Source: Vallitalea pronyensis (GTDB taxonomy: Bacteria > Bacillota > Clostridia > Lachnospirales > Vallitaleaceae). From it: 64,000 nt of DNA. The notes beneath the pieces were generated by a model. It was given only the letters and a program-made list of their open reading frames with translations, searched no databases and had not been told where the DNA came from. The stretch spans positions 5,971,001 through 6,035,000 of the forward strand of contig NZ_CP058649.1 in the NCBI RefSeq assembly GCF_018141445.1. Direction: 5' to 3'. Below, piece by piece: positions 1 through 8,336 of this stretch (the stretch's first letter is position 1; every line of letters begins with the position of its first letter). The translations under genes and the position numbers were made by a program.

Positions 1-36
1 AGGCATTGCATTCATTAACGACACAAAAATATCCAC
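1..36 (-). CDS. ABC transporter permease, first 12 codons only
   Basis: The window edge cuts this gene after its start. A GGAGG ribosome binding site lies 8 bases before a GTG start at 36, and the frame reads MDIFVSLMNAMP, which resembles the amino end of permeases of the TrpX/TrpY type ABC importers. It follows the lipoprotein gene by 21 bases, so the two are surely co-transcribed. In this family the permease is a multi-span membrane protein partnered by an ATPase encoded next. Only the start is visible, so the family call rests on context and a short match. Confidence 0.55.
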   Translation of the reverse strand, partial: MDIFVSLMNAMP

Positions 37-57
37 AATAACAACCTCCGATGTATT

Positions 58-1020
58 TTACTGTTCAAGTGCTTCATAGCCTTCTGGAATTGTAAGGCCT
101 AGTTCTTTACATATTGCAGCATTATATAATTTTGTAATTTTTGGTGAGTATTTTATTTCCATTTTAGAAATATCTGCATCATTAGCCAGTATCTCATAAG
201 CCATTAGACCTGTTTCGTAACCAATGTCATAATAACTAATGGATAAAGTCGCAACACCGCATCCAGCACAAATTCCAGCTTCACCTGCAATAATCGGAAC
301 CCCTGCAGGACGACAAATATTATCAATAATACTTGCGTTGCTTGCCGCAGTGTTATCTGTTGGTATGTAGATAACATCCGATTCTTCTGCAGCTTTTGTT
401 GCCACAGCAGCAACGTCATTGGAATCCACAAATGTATATTCCTTAACAGTACGTCCAAGTGATTCCAATTCCTCTTTTACCATTTTCACTTGAAAAGCAG
501 AGTTGGCTTCTGCTGAGCAATATAGAATACCAATATTCTCGGCTTTTGGGAACCACTTCATGATCATGATTGCCTGCTCATCTAAAGGCGCAAGATCTGA
601 GGTTCCAGATATATTTCTTCCTGTTAGTCCATCCTTCATCTCCATTTCTAATGCTGTACCATAGTCCGTAATGGATGTTCCGAGAATGGGAATATCTAAC
701 GTACCTGATGCTGCGGCTTGTAAAGCCGGTGTTGCATTGGCCATAATAAGATCAACATTATTGGATACAAAAGAGTTCACAATTGTGGAACATGTGGCAC
801 TATCTCCTTGTCCGTTTTGTATGTCAAATTCAACCTGCTCACCTAATTTTTCTGTTAAGGCAGCTTGAAAACCTTCTGTTGCTGCATCAAGAGCATCATG
901 TTGCACAAGTTGAACAACGCCAATTTTGTATACCGAATCAGACTTCTCCCCACATGCAACCAAAGAAATCATCATCATGATAGTCATGATTAATGCACTT
1001 ACTTTTTTAATACCTTTCAT
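58..1020 (-). CDS. TrpX-type ABC transporter substrate-binding lipoprotein
   Basis: 320-residue extracellular binding protein of the ABC_sub_bind family (TrpX type), thought to bring amino acids or related small solutes to a membrane permease. It has a lipoprotein signal peptide ending in the lipobox LVAC with Cys23. The body shows the two-lobe fold pattern: YKIGVVQLVQHDALD near the start, NATPALQAA and PILGTSITDYGTAL in the middle, VIYIPTDN and PIIAGEAGICAGCG in the second lobe. The ATG at 1020 has GGAGG 7 bases upstream and a perfect promoter further up. The permease gene follows directly. The substrate cannot be read from the sequence. Confidence 0.88.
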   Translation of the reverse strand: MKGIKKVSALIMTIMMMISLVACGEKSDSVYKIGVVQLVQHDALDAATEGFQAALTEKLGEQVEFDIQNGQGDSATCSTIVNSFVSNNVDLIMANATPALQAAASGTLDIPILGTSITDYGTALEMEMKDGLTGRNISGTSDLAPLDEQAIMIMKWFPKAENIGILYCSAEANSAFQVKMVKEELESLGRTVKEYTFVDSNDVAAVATKAAEESDVIYIPTDNTAASNASIIDNICRPAGVPIIAGEAGICAGCGVATLSISYYDIGYETGLMAYEILANDADISKMEIKYSPKITKLYNAAICKELGLTIPEGYEALEQ

Positions 1021-1071
1021 TTCTAATCCTCCTATGTACTCGTCCTTTAATTGATATATAAGTAATTAAAC

Positions 1072-1100
1072 ATTATAGCCTATAAGCTTTATTCTGTCAA
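1072..1100 (-). promoter_or_regulatory. Sigma-A promoter of the TrpX-type importer
   Basis: On the minus strand TTGACA (1100-1095) and TATAAT (1077-1072) are separated by exactly 17 bases, both perfect consensus boxes. The start codon lies about 50 bases downstream, so the importer should be strongly transcribed unless repressed. No clear operator palindrome is seen. Confidence 0.85.
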
Positions 1101-1184
1101 CGTATAAAAGCATTGATACATAACAGTGTTAAAGCACTGACAACCTATTCAACAACCTATTTATCATGCCCCTATTAATGAAGA

Positions 1185-1216
1185 AAGAGAGCGAAATAAA
1201 TTTATTTCACTCTCTT
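1185..1216 (-). terminator. Terminator after the DUF5131 gene
   Basis: Inverted repeat AAGAGAG...CTCTCTT enclosing GAAATAAA/TTTATTTC, with one mismatched pair. On the minus strand it is followed by a T-rich run. It lies 80 bases past the stop of the DUF5131 gene and before the importer promoter. Confidence 0.65.
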
Positions 1217-1295
1217 ACATGCATAGACACTATTTCATTTAACGTATGATATCCATCATTTCACATTTCTCTCCATGGCAATTTTTAAGAAATGA

Positions 1296-2003
1296 CTAGG
1301 TATTTATATTGGCTTTTCTTGCTTGACTACACAAATCTTTAACAGCTAACTTATATCTTTTCCCATCTTTAATAAAATGCGAACCACACTGCCTAAATTC
1401 GAAATGTACATTTTTTCGGATACACTGTTCTCTAATATCAAGCACCCAATCATAGTCAAGGGGTCGTGCATGTCTATCGGACTCACCACCTACTACAACT
1501 AATTCCACATTGCTCAGATACTTTTCTACATCTACTCTTTCAATTAAAGGTTGGCAAATAATATTTTTATGTTTAATGGGCAAAGTAGAGAACAGGGATA
1601 GTCGATCATCTGCCCTATCTTGATTTTCGATTGTACAACCTACGGTCACATTCTCATATCCATGTTCCCAATCCTCTGGCATACATGCCATAAACCGTTC
1701 AATTCTTTTGGTTAAAAAAGTAAAGTGTAAATCAGAACGCTCTTTTATGATTTTCCAACATTCTGGACGCCAAGGATCAGCCTCTTCAATGAGAAAGTCC
1801 GTGGAAAAACATAGAAACACCGTCTGCCCGGATTTCATTTTATATTCTCCTGATTTATTTTTTACAATTGGCATATTAAATTTGCTTGACCGTTTAATCC
1901 GGTTGGTATCTACATTTCTTTTACGATCGCCTTTGTGAATATAACAGTATTTACAACCTTCACTATATTTATGGCAACCTCGCCACGGATTCCACATCGC
2001 CAT
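1296..2003 (-). CDS. DUF5131 (phage Gp37-like) protein with radical-SAM-like cysteine motif
   Basis: 235 residues. The start MWNPWRGCHKYSEGCKYCY carries three cysteines (10, 17, 20) in a CX6CX2C pattern followed by a tyrosine, as in the DUF5131/Gp37 family, which is related to radical SAM enzymes and likely holds an iron-sulfur cluster. Later motifs typical of the family are FLCFSTDFLIEEADPWR, FTFLTKRIERF, VTVGCTIENQDRADDR and VVGGESDRHARPLDYDWV. The reaction is unknown. It is a single gene with its own ribosome binding site (GAGGTG) and terminator. The family occurs on phages as well as chromosomes, but no other phage gene is near. Confidence 0.85.
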   Translation of the reverse strand: MAMWNPWRGCHKYSEGCKYCYIHKGDRKRNVDTNRIKRSSKFNMPIVKNKSGEYKMKSGQTVFLCFSTDFLIEEADPWRPECWKIIKERSDLHFTFLTKRIERFMACMPEDWEHGYENVTVGCTIENQDRADDRLSLFSTLPIKHKNIICQPLIERVDVEKYLSNVELVVVGGESDRHARPLDYDWVLDIREQCIRKNVHFEFRQCGSHFIKDGKRYKLAVKDLCSQARKANINT

Positions 2004-2080
2004 GTCTACACCTCTTTGTTCTATTCTCTTATCTGGTTTACTATATTTTTAAAGTCTTAACCGTCTATAATGCCCTTTTT

Positions 2081-2794
2081 TTATATCCTACGACGTATTT
2101 GAAACTTAAAGATATCATTCCGAAGATAATCGTAGGAATATAGAACAGGTATGTTATTCTGATCATAATGTAATTGTTTTAATAAGATAACGCTCTCTTT
2201 TCCACTTGAAATAAGTTTTTTTGCATTTGAATCACCAGGAGCAGAAGCGCAGAATTCGGAATCTGCACATAAGATATTTATATTACAGTGAAACATTAGA
2301 AATCGAAAGAGAGAACCCGAAAACTGATTATCTTCAAATGCTTTGCCTACAAGATGATAGGGCATATAATTCATGGAATAGACAACCGGTTCATGGTTAA
2401 CTATACGATATCTTTCTAATTTAACCACTGTAGAATGAGGTGCTATTTGTAACTGTTTGGCTATGGATTCTTTACAGCTAACAAAATCTAAAGCTTCCTG
2501 TTTTTCATGCTCTTTAAAACCAGCATGTCGTATCATGGCCCCAATGCTCTCTAGTTTTTGCACATCACTTTCAATAACAGGTAATGGATTCACCACAAAA
2601 GTGCCTACGCCATGCTTTACAAAAAGCTTACCTTCTGCTTCCAAATGCTTTACTGCTACTCTATATGTTACACGGCTAACACCAAATAACTTAGCCATAT
2701 CATTTTCAGGAGGAAGTTTTTCATTAAGTTTAAATGTCTCATTCTCAATAAGACGTTTTAGTTCTAAAATAATGCCATCTGTTCCTTTTCTCAT
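2081..2794 (-). CDS. GntR-family transcriptional regulator (UTRA effector domain)
   Basis: 237-residue repressor-type regulator. Residues 1-70 form the GntR winged helix (LKLNEKLPPENDMAKLFGVSRVTYRVAVKHLEAEGKL is the recognisable pattern, here read from about 22 on). Residues 90-235 are a UTRA domain (KLERYRIVNHEPVVYSMNYMP), the small-molecule sensor of the HutC/FarR subfamily. The gene ends a leftward run of four importer genes, after a 118-base gap holding a long inverted repeat, so it probably controls that importer in response to its substrate. The start at 2794 has a GAGGT site 6 bases upstream. Confidence 0.9.
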   Translation of the reverse strand: MRKGTDGIILELKRLIENETFKLNEKLPPENDMAKLFGVSRVTYRVAVKHLEAEGKLFVKHGVGTFVVNPLPVIESDVQKLESIGAMIRHAGFKEHEKQEALDFVSCKESIAKQLQIAPHSTVVKLERYRIVNHEPVVYSMNYMPYHLVGKAFEDNQFSGSLFRFLMFHCNINILCADSEFCASAPGDSNAKKLISSGKESVILLKQLHYDQNNIPVLYSYDYLRNDIFKFQIRRRI

Positions 2795-2837
2795 TATATA
2801 ACCTCATTCATCTTTTTTTAGCCTTACTATCATTATA

Positions 2838-2904
2838 AGTATAAGTAATCAATAAAGCAAATCTTCATACCACATCCTATGATGAAGATTTGCTTACTTA
2901 TACT
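2838..2904. repeat. Long inverted repeat before the GntR gene
   Basis: A perfect 14-base stem (AAGCAAATCTTCAT at 2855-2868 with its complement at 2882-2895) encloses 13 bases, and an outer 10-base pair AGTATAAGTA/TACTTATACT (2838-2847, 2895-2904) extends it. On the minus strand TTTATT follows the inner stem, so it may terminate most transcripts from the permease gene. The repeated TATAAGTA words also look like possible GntR operator half-sites. Both uses are inference. Confidence 0.55.
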
Positions 2905-2912
2905 ATGACGTG

Positions 2913-3755
2913 TTATACATCTTTTTTTAAGCTTACTTTCATGTAATAGATACTCACAACACTGGATAATACAAAGAGTATGGTGGATATGGTAGCCGCC
3001 ATATAATTATTATAGTAGACTGAGAACTCATTAAATAATTCGACACCAAGCATTTTAACTTTGTTCTCACCCATTAAAAATGGGGTGGTAAATCCACCGA
3101 TGTTTCCAATAAAACAGAACGTAATGACCAACAATAACGTACCTGAAATACTTGGTAAAATAATATCTTTTAGAACTTTAAGTCGACTAGCACCAACATC
3201 TCTTGCACTTTCTATTAATGAATCGTTCAACCCTTGTAAAGCAGCACCAATAAGTAGTGTTGAAAAGGGCACATTAAACCATAAATTCATCATAATAATG
3301 CCTGTAGATGTATGTAAGATATCCGGTCTAAATGCAAACCCAAAAAGGCTGTTTGAAAGTCGTGTTAGGGCTCCCATGTTTTTGATGATTGTCATAAAAG
3401 CATATACAGCTACAATACCTGGAATAAACTTAGGTACGGGTAGAATAGCGGCAATTATAGAGGAAATTTTACTCTTGTCAAATCGCAAATAAAGAGCTAA
3501 CAATAAACTGATCATCACATTTAAAATCACGGTTATCAGTACAATTCGTACTGTATAGAAAACACTTGATAGATATGATTTTGTACTGAAGAAAACATGG
3601 TAATTAGAAAAATCCATTTGCTGTGTACTCTGATTAGTAAAACTTAATAAAGTAGATTCTATAACTGGAAATACAATAAATAGGACAACCATGATACACG
3701 AGGGCAGTACAAAAATAATACCTTTAAGATGTCCTATATTTCTTTTTTTTAGCAT
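2913..3755 (-). CDS. ABC importer permease 1 (PotB/AfuB-like)
   Basis: 280-residue membrane permease with about six hydrophobic spans. The first span is GIIFVLPSCIMVVLFIVFPVI; the ATPase-contact loop reads ESARDVGASRLKVLKDIILPS (about residues 190-210), the EAA motif of importer permeases. It pairs with the second permease at 5928-6764. Its start is 15 bases after the binding-protein gene and has a GGAG site. Family members import polyamines, iron, phosphonates or phosphoglycerol compounds. Confidence 0.9.
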   Translation of the reverse strand: MLKKRNIGHLKGIIFVLPSCIMVVLFIVFPVIESTLLSFTNQSTQQMDFSNYHVFFSTKSYLSSVFYTVRIVLITVILNVMISLLLALYLRFDKSKISSIIAAILPVPKFIPGIVAVYAFMTIIKNMGALTRLSNSLFGFAFRPDILHTSTGIIMMNLWFNVPFSTLLIGAALQGLNDSLIESARDVGASRLKVLKDIILPSISGTLLLVITFCFIGNIGGFTTPFLMGENKVKMLGVELFNEFSVYYNNYMAATISTILFVLSSVVSIYYMKVSLKKDV

Positions 3756-3770
3756 ATTATTTGCTCCTAA

Positions 3771-4904
3771 TTACTCTATGGTTGCTATTTTTTCGTGCCA
3801 CTGCTTTTTGAGTTCTGTGCTTAGTTCACCGATTGAATAGGTTCTGTACTTGGATACCTCTAACCCTGCTAACTTATCAACGACATCTTTGTTCAGTAAA
3901 TCTGTATCAATAACAGGAATAGCATACATGTTGGAAACAAATACTTCTTGTCCATCTGGTGATGATAAGAAATTAAGTACTTTTGCAGCAGCTTTAACGT
4001 GTTGACTTTTTGAAGGAATAACCACATTGGCAAGTCCACCTGTAAATGATGGTTCTAACTGTGTCATCATAATACTCTCTGGAACCAATCCGTTAGCTTT
4101 TTGTTCCATTAACATGTCATTCCACATGGGGGTCATATCAATTTCACCACTTATAAGCAGGTCCAGTGCACCTTGGTTTTTGAATGGGTAGTGAATGCTA
4201 CCTGCTGTTTTATACATGTATGGGTGAAGCTCTTTTAATATATCAAAACCTGTATTCCATTGGTCTTGCCACTTGGTATCATCTGAATGAATGGCTTCTT
4301 CAGGAAGCTTATTATAGATGGTTGTAACTAAAAATGAATCCCCTGAACCACCAGAGCCTGGCTCACAATAGGCAAATCTTTGAGGGTGTGACTTAATATA
4401 ACTGTACATGTCTTCAACTGTTTTAGGCACTTCTTTTACTGCATCTGCATTATAAGCAAGAACAACTGTGCTACCTCTGTAAGCCATAGCCTTGTGTGCA
4501 TTAACCGCTGGGAATGCGACCACATTCTTTAAATTTGGAACCAATTTTTCATCAATTGTCACTAAGGCATCTTCACCGGCTTCTTTCACAATTTTAATAA
4601 GGTCTCCATCTGAAATATCCATAATATCAATATCAACATTTTTTTCACCAGCTTTTTCAGCTGCAAGAAGTCGATCGACACCACTTTGTCCACCCGTTCC
4701 TGATGCAACATAGACAATATTAATGTCTACAGAATCGTCTTGTGCTTCAAATGCCTCTTTAAACTTCTCCCAGTTAGCCCTTACATTATCAGAGCCACCG
4801 ATATACACATTAACTTTACTTTTATTACTTGTTTGTTCCGTTCCACATCCTACTACAGAAATCATTAACAGTAACATTAGCATTAAACTTGTAATTTTTT
4901 TCAT
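3771..4904 (-). CDS. Solute-binding lipoprotein of the PotABCD/AfuABC-like importer
   Basis: 377 residues. A lipoprotein signal peptide ends at GCG (lipobox SVVGC). The mature part is a family 1 type binding protein with the elements VNVYIGGSDNVRANWEKF, DIDIMDISDGDLI, PQRFAYCEPGSGGSGDS and GEIDMTPMWNDMLMEQK, close to binding proteins of the iron/putrescine/2-aminoethylphosphonate class. The gene sits between the ATPase and permease 1. The adjacent divergent diesterase gene suggests a phosphodiester or glycerophospho ligand, but no ligand residue can be assigned from sequence. Confidence 0.9.
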   Translation of the reverse strand: MKKITSLMLMLLLMISVVGCGTEQTSNKSKVNVYIGGSDNVRANWEKFKEAFEAQDDSVDINIVYVASGTGGQSGVDRLLAAEKAGEKNVDIDIMDISDGDLIKIVKEAGEDALVTIDEKLVPNLKNVVAFPAVNAHKAMAYRGSTVVLAYNADAVKEVPKTVEDMYSYIKSHPQRFAYCEPGSGGSGDSFLVTTIYNKLPEEAIHSDDTKWQDQWNTGFDILKELHPYMYKTAGSIHYPFKNQGALDLLISGEIDMTPMWNDMLMEQKANGLVPESIMMTQLEPSFTGGLANVVIPSKSQHVKAAAKVLNFLSSPDGQEVFVSNMYAIPVIDTDLLNKDVVDKLAGLEVSKYRTYSIGELSTELKKQWHEKIATIE

Positions 4905-4963
4905 GATTGATCTCCTTTTCTTAAAAATATATAAGAAGCACCATTGCTTTTTATATCCTACGA

Positions 4964-5917
4964 TTAGCTTGCATACACATGTTCATTGGTTACTGAAAAT
5001 CCAATCTCATTGCCTTTTTGACAAACTGTTGACAACTCTTTTGAAACATAAAGTACCACTTTCTCATCATGTATCATACAGTCCACGGATACATAATGCC
5101 CAACAAGGGTTGACGCTATGATTGTTGCTCGATACATCCCTTGTTCCTCTATCACAATATCTTCTGGTCTAAACCCTATACGTTGACCATTCACCTGAAG
5201 AAAATTCATCTCTCCCATAAAATTAGCGACAAAATATGTACTGGGATTCTCATAAACTTCATTGGGTGTACCTATTTGCTCGATGGTACCTTTATTCATC
5301 ACGATAATCCGATCCGAAAGACCCATTGCCTCTTCTTGGTCGTGGGTAACAAATACAATGGTAATACCCGTTTCCAACTGAATCCTTTTAATCTCTTTCC
5401 TCATTTCCTTTCTAATCTTAGCATCCAATGCGGAGAAAGGTTCATCAAGAAGTAAAACGGAAGGCTCTAATACCAAAGACCTTGCTATGGCAACCCGTTG
5501 CTTTTGCCCTCCTGATAATTGTTTCGGGTATTTTTTTATCTGGTCGCGAATATGTAACATATCCAATGTATCCTTTATTTTTTTATCCATATCTTTTTTC
5601 TTCATTTTTCTGATTTTAAGTCCAAAAGCTAGATTTCTGTATATGTTCATATGAGGCCATAGATTATAACTCTGAAACACCATGGATGTAGGTCGATTCT
5701 CAGGCTTAATATGATGTATCTCTTGGTTATCTAATGCTATACTTCCTGAATCAATTTGATTAAACCCGCCTATTGCTCGTAAAATAGTCGTTTTCCCACA
5801 TCCAGAAGGCCCAAGCAACGTCACAAACTCCCCTTTTTTCACTTTAAAGGAAATATCTCGAATGCCATCACCATTTTCAAATACTTTATTGATATTTTTT
5901 ACAACAAGCTTATCCAT
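4964..5917 (-). CDS. ABC importer ATP-binding protein (PotA-like)
   Basis: 317-residue ATPase that powers the importer from the cytoplasmic face. Visible motifs are Walker A GPSGCGKTT (about residues 36-44), Q-loop VFQSYNLWPHMN, signature LSGGQKQR, Walker B VLLLDEPFSALD and the switch histidine in FVTHDQEEAMG. The last 80 residues form a short TOBE-like regulatory domain (GFRPEDIVIEE). The ATG at 5917 has a GAGGTG site, 10 bases after the permease 2 stop. Confidence 0.95.
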   Translation of the reverse strand: MDKLVVKNINKVFENGDGIRDISFKVKKGEFVTLLGPSGCGKTTILRAIGGFNQIDSGSIALDNQEIHHIKPENRPTSMVFQSYNLWPHMNIYRNLAFGLKIRKMKKKDMDKKIKDTLDMLHIRDQIKKYPKQLSGGQKQRVAIARSLVLEPSVLLLDEPFSALDAKIRKEMRKEIKRIQLETGITIVFVTHDQEEAMGLSDRIIVMNKGTIEQIGTPNEVYENPSTYFVANFMGEMNFLQVNGQRIGFRPEDIVIEEQGMYRATIIASTLVGHYVSVDCMIHDEKVVLYVSKELSTVCQKGNEIGFSVTNEHVYAS

Positions 5918-5927
5918 TTTTTCACCT

Positions 5928-6764
5928 CTAATTTATTTTCATACTATCTAAAATTGATTTTGCCCCTAATAACTTAATGGCGATAACCAGTATTACAATA
6001 ATGGGTACAAGAAGCATTAGAGCAAGTGCAGCTCCTGCTGTACCCGGATAATCAAAAATAACCGAATACATTTCCACAGGTAACGTTTTAATATTGGGCA
6101 GCCCAACTAATAGTGTGCCTGCCCCCTCTTCCATAGAGCCTAAAAAAGTAAAGAGAGATGCAACCATGATGCCTGGCCAAGCTAGCGGAAGTGTCACATA
6201 GAAGAATGTTCTTATTGGACCAGCCCCAACATCTTTTGCGGCCTCTTCTTGATCCATGCTTACACTTTTAAAGGAAGTACTGCTAATCCATATCATCATC
6301 ATTAAGGAATTAATCACATGAATAATAATGACCCCTGCAAATGTTCCCATTAGATTTAATTTATAAAACATAACACCTATGCTGGCGTAAAGTCCTATTC
6401 TTGGAAAGGCATTAGACAGTAGAAAAGAAAAATAGCATAATTTTTTACCTACAAAATTAAAGCGTGCAAAAGAATATGCTGCTGGAATACAGATACACAT
6501 AGAAACCACTGTTGTGACAATCGCCACTAAGAAGGACATAACAAACGAACCAACAACACCTGGTCTGTCTAACACATACGAAAACCATTTTACAGACCAA
6601 TTCTGTGGTAGATACTGATTATTGGCTAAGTCACTTCGAAAAGCATCAACAAAAAGGTTAACGATTGGAAAGAAAAAGAAAAACATTAATGATGCTACCA
6701 CTAAGCTGCCGATTATGATTTTTATCCTATTAATCATCGATTTATTGTTTATTTTATGTCTCAT
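5928..6764 (-). CDS. ABC importer permease 2 (PotC/AfuB-like), first gene of the operon
   Basis: 278-residue inner-membrane permease with about six spans; span 1 is IIIGSLVVASLMFFFFFPIV. The EAA loop is QEEAAKDVGAGPIRTFFYVTLP. It is the promoter-proximal gene of the order permease-ATPase-lipoprotein-permease-GntR. This split arrangement of the two permeases differs from the usual pot operon order, though such shuffling is common. Confidence 0.9.
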   Translation of the reverse strand: MRHKINNKSMINRIKIIIGSLVVASLMFFFFFPIVNLFVDAFRSDLANNQYLPQNWSVKWFSYVLDRPGVVGSFVMSFLVAIVTTVVSMCICIPAAYSFARFNFVGKKLCYFSFLLSNAFPRIGLYASIGVMFYKLNLMGTFAGVIIIHVINSLMMMIWISSTSFKSVSMDQEEAAKDVGAGPIRTFFYVTLPLAWPGIMVASLFTFLGSMEEGAGTLLVGLPNIKTLPVEMYSVIFDYPGTAGAALALMLLVPIIVILVIAIKLLGAKSILDSMKIN

Positions 6765-6802
6765 TGGGTTACCTTCCTTACATGTTTTGTGAATACACCG
6801 TC

Positions 6803-6831
6803 ATTCTAGCAACGACGCTTTAGTGTGTCAA
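6803..6831 (-). promoter_or_regulatory. Promoter of the PotABCD-like operon
   Basis: Minus-strand TTGACA (6831-6826), a 17-base spacer and TAGAAT (6808-6803), followed 40 bases later by the permease 2 start. It faces away from the diesterase promoter, giving a divergent control region of about 200 bases. Confidence 0.75.
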
Positions 6832-6912
6832 TGCATGGAACTTACCCTTAACAATGTTTACAGAAATGTTACAAAATGCAACAGCTATTAACAATTTCTA
6901 ACATATATTTAA

Positions 6913-6941
6913 TAGACCTCTAGACGACTATATATTATAAT
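6913..6941 (+). promoter_or_regulatory. Promoter of the diesterase-like gene
   Basis: TAGACC (6913-6918), 17-base spacer and TATAAT (6936-6941), 31 bases before the likely start. The -35 box matches consensus in 4 of 6 positions, so an activator or derepression may matter. Confidence 0.6.
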
Positions 6942-6972
6942 AAAGGAATATTTGTAAAAGGAGATGTTGAAA

Positions 6973-7653
6973 ATGACTGTAAAAGTAACGGCACATAGTG
7001 GTTTTTCCGGCTATGAAGATAATAAGCTTGAAAGTATTCTAGCGGCTTCACAATTACCCATTGACTGTTTAGAAATTGATGTCCGATTAACGAAAGATAG
7101 AGTTGCTGTTTTAGAACATGATGATTGTATTGCAGAAGGAGGCATCTTCATTTCTCAATCTCGTTTTGAGGATTTGCCTTCTCACGTCTTAACCGTTGAA
7201 AAGGTATTAACCATTTTATCCCCAACATCCATTCATATCAATTTTGATATTAAAGATATAAAAGTTATACCCATTCTTCATAGATTAATCGTGGGTTATG
7301 GCTATAAAAAAAGACACCATCTAACAGGGCTAGATGCTGACCTTGCTTGTCTTGTTAAAAAAGCTTATCCCGAACTTATTGTCTTTATAAACGAACATGG
7401 TTACACTAAAACGAAGGAAGATTTATTGAAAAATCTAGAGGAGGGCTATAAGCTATCTAATTGTGATGGTTTCAACATTCATTATTGTGCTCTAAGCCAA
7501 GAAATCATTGATTTAAAAAATAAATATCATATTCCCCTATCCGTTTGGACAGTGGATAACATAAAGGATATAAAGATGTGCGCTACATTAGGTGTTGATC
7601 GTCTTACAACCAATAATATTGAAGCATTTTTGGAAGGAGCAGCTAATAGCTAA
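6973..7653 (+). CDS. Glycerophosphodiester phosphodiesterase-family protein
   Basis: 226 residues, cytoplasmic, with the GDPD barrel pattern. The AAGGAG site ends at 6963, so the ATG at 6973 fits better than the one at 6964 that touches it. Catalytic elements visible are His8, the LEIDVRLTKD strand with Glu34 and Asp36, and the second His49 in LEHDD. The usual HRG motif reads HSG, so the phosphate-contacting arginine is a serine, and PENT is weakened to EDN. This could mean another substrate. The divergent importer suggests that it cleaves the imported compound, as UgpQ does beside UgpBAEC in E. coli. Confidence 0.85.
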   Translation: MTVKVTAHSGFSGYEDNKLESILAASQLPIDCLEIDVRLTKDRVAVLEHDDCIAEGGIFISQSRFEDLPSHVLTVEKVLTILSPTSIHINFDIKDIKVIPILHRLIVGYGYKKRHHLTGLDADLACLVKKAYPELIVFINEHGYTKTKEDLLKNLEEGYKLSNCDGFNIHYCALSQEIIDLKNKYHIPLSVWTVDNIKDIKMCATLGVDRLTTNNIEAFLEGAANS

Positions 7654-7678
7654 TATAATATAAATGTTTATTTTCTTT

Positions 7679-7726
7679 CTAACAAATGAAGGGACTCTAG
7701 CATGCTAGAGTCCCTTCATTTGTTAG
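7679..7726. terminator. Perfect 48-base palindrome between convergent genes
   Basis: The whole stretch equals its own reverse complement, centred on GCATGC, giving a 24-base stem with almost no loop. It lies between the ends of a plus-strand gene (7653) and a minus-strand gene (7829), the usual place for a two-way terminator. No separate T-run follows in either direction, so termination relies on the T-rich stem ends. Confidence 0.65.
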
Positions 7727-7828
7727 ATTATATCCTAGTAAATCATTTAACCTATCCATTGTCTGCTTTTTTGAAGGATTCGGTTTTAAAGAATGGTTTA
7801 AACTTCCAGTATGTTTCATAACTAAACG

Positions 7829-8245
7829 TTATACGCAATAATTACCTTTATCTTCAAAATCCAGTATAACCACTGCTTTTTCAAATACAATCTCATATAG
7901 TGCCAAGTATTGCCCCATTTGCTCAATGGTTTCTCTATAATCTTCTATTTTGTTTACGAACTCATTTTTCAAATCATAAATGGTAAGTTCACTCTTTTGA
8001 ACCTTACCCTTCAATTTCACATGTTCCGTTCCCATATGAGGTATTGTTGTGATGGCAATGTTATTGTTTTGCTCAAACTCTTTCACTTTATTATTGTCCT
8101 TAAAAGTGGAAAAGAAGATTTTTTTTGATGTTTCATCATAGTAGAAATTCACTATTCTAACGTTTGCCACACCATCTACACTGGTTGCTAAAGCCATGTC
8201 ATGTTGACTGTTCATGATCCGAAGAAATTCTTTTTCTGTATGCAT
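7829..8245 (-). CDS. Pyridoxamine 5'-phosphate oxidase-family flavin-binding protein
   Basis: 138 residues, the size of the small split-barrel FMN-binding proteins. Visible pattern: MALATSVDGVANVRIVNFYYDETSKKIFFSTF, then NNNIAITTIPHMGTEHVKLKGK, as in PNPOx-like proteins that bind FMN or a similar cofactor. The precise substrate is unknown. It is transcribed alone from a promoter overlapping the space shared with the divergent WYL regulator, which may control it. Confidence 0.85.
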   Translation of the reverse strand: MHTEKEFLRIMNSQHDMALATSVDGVANVRIVNFYYDETSKKIFFSTFKDNNKVKEFEQNNNIAITTIPHMGTEHVKLKGKVQKSELTIYDLKNEFVNKIEDYRETIEQMGQYLALYEIVFEKAVVILDFEDKGNYCV

Positions 8246-8274
8246 ATTTTATCTATCTCCTTTACTTTTTCATA

Positions 8275-8302
8275 ATGATAGTATAGTCTATAAAGGTGTC
8301 AA
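8275..8302 (-). promoter_or_regulatory. Promoter of the PNPOx-like gene
   Basis: Minus-strand TTGACA (8302-8297), 16-base spacer, TATCAT (8280-8275). It lies in the 91-base gap before the divergent WYL regulator, so that regulator's own control sites must overlap it. Confidence 0.6.
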
Positions 8303-8336
8303 TTAATGATACTTTTAAATTAAGAAAGGGGCTCAT

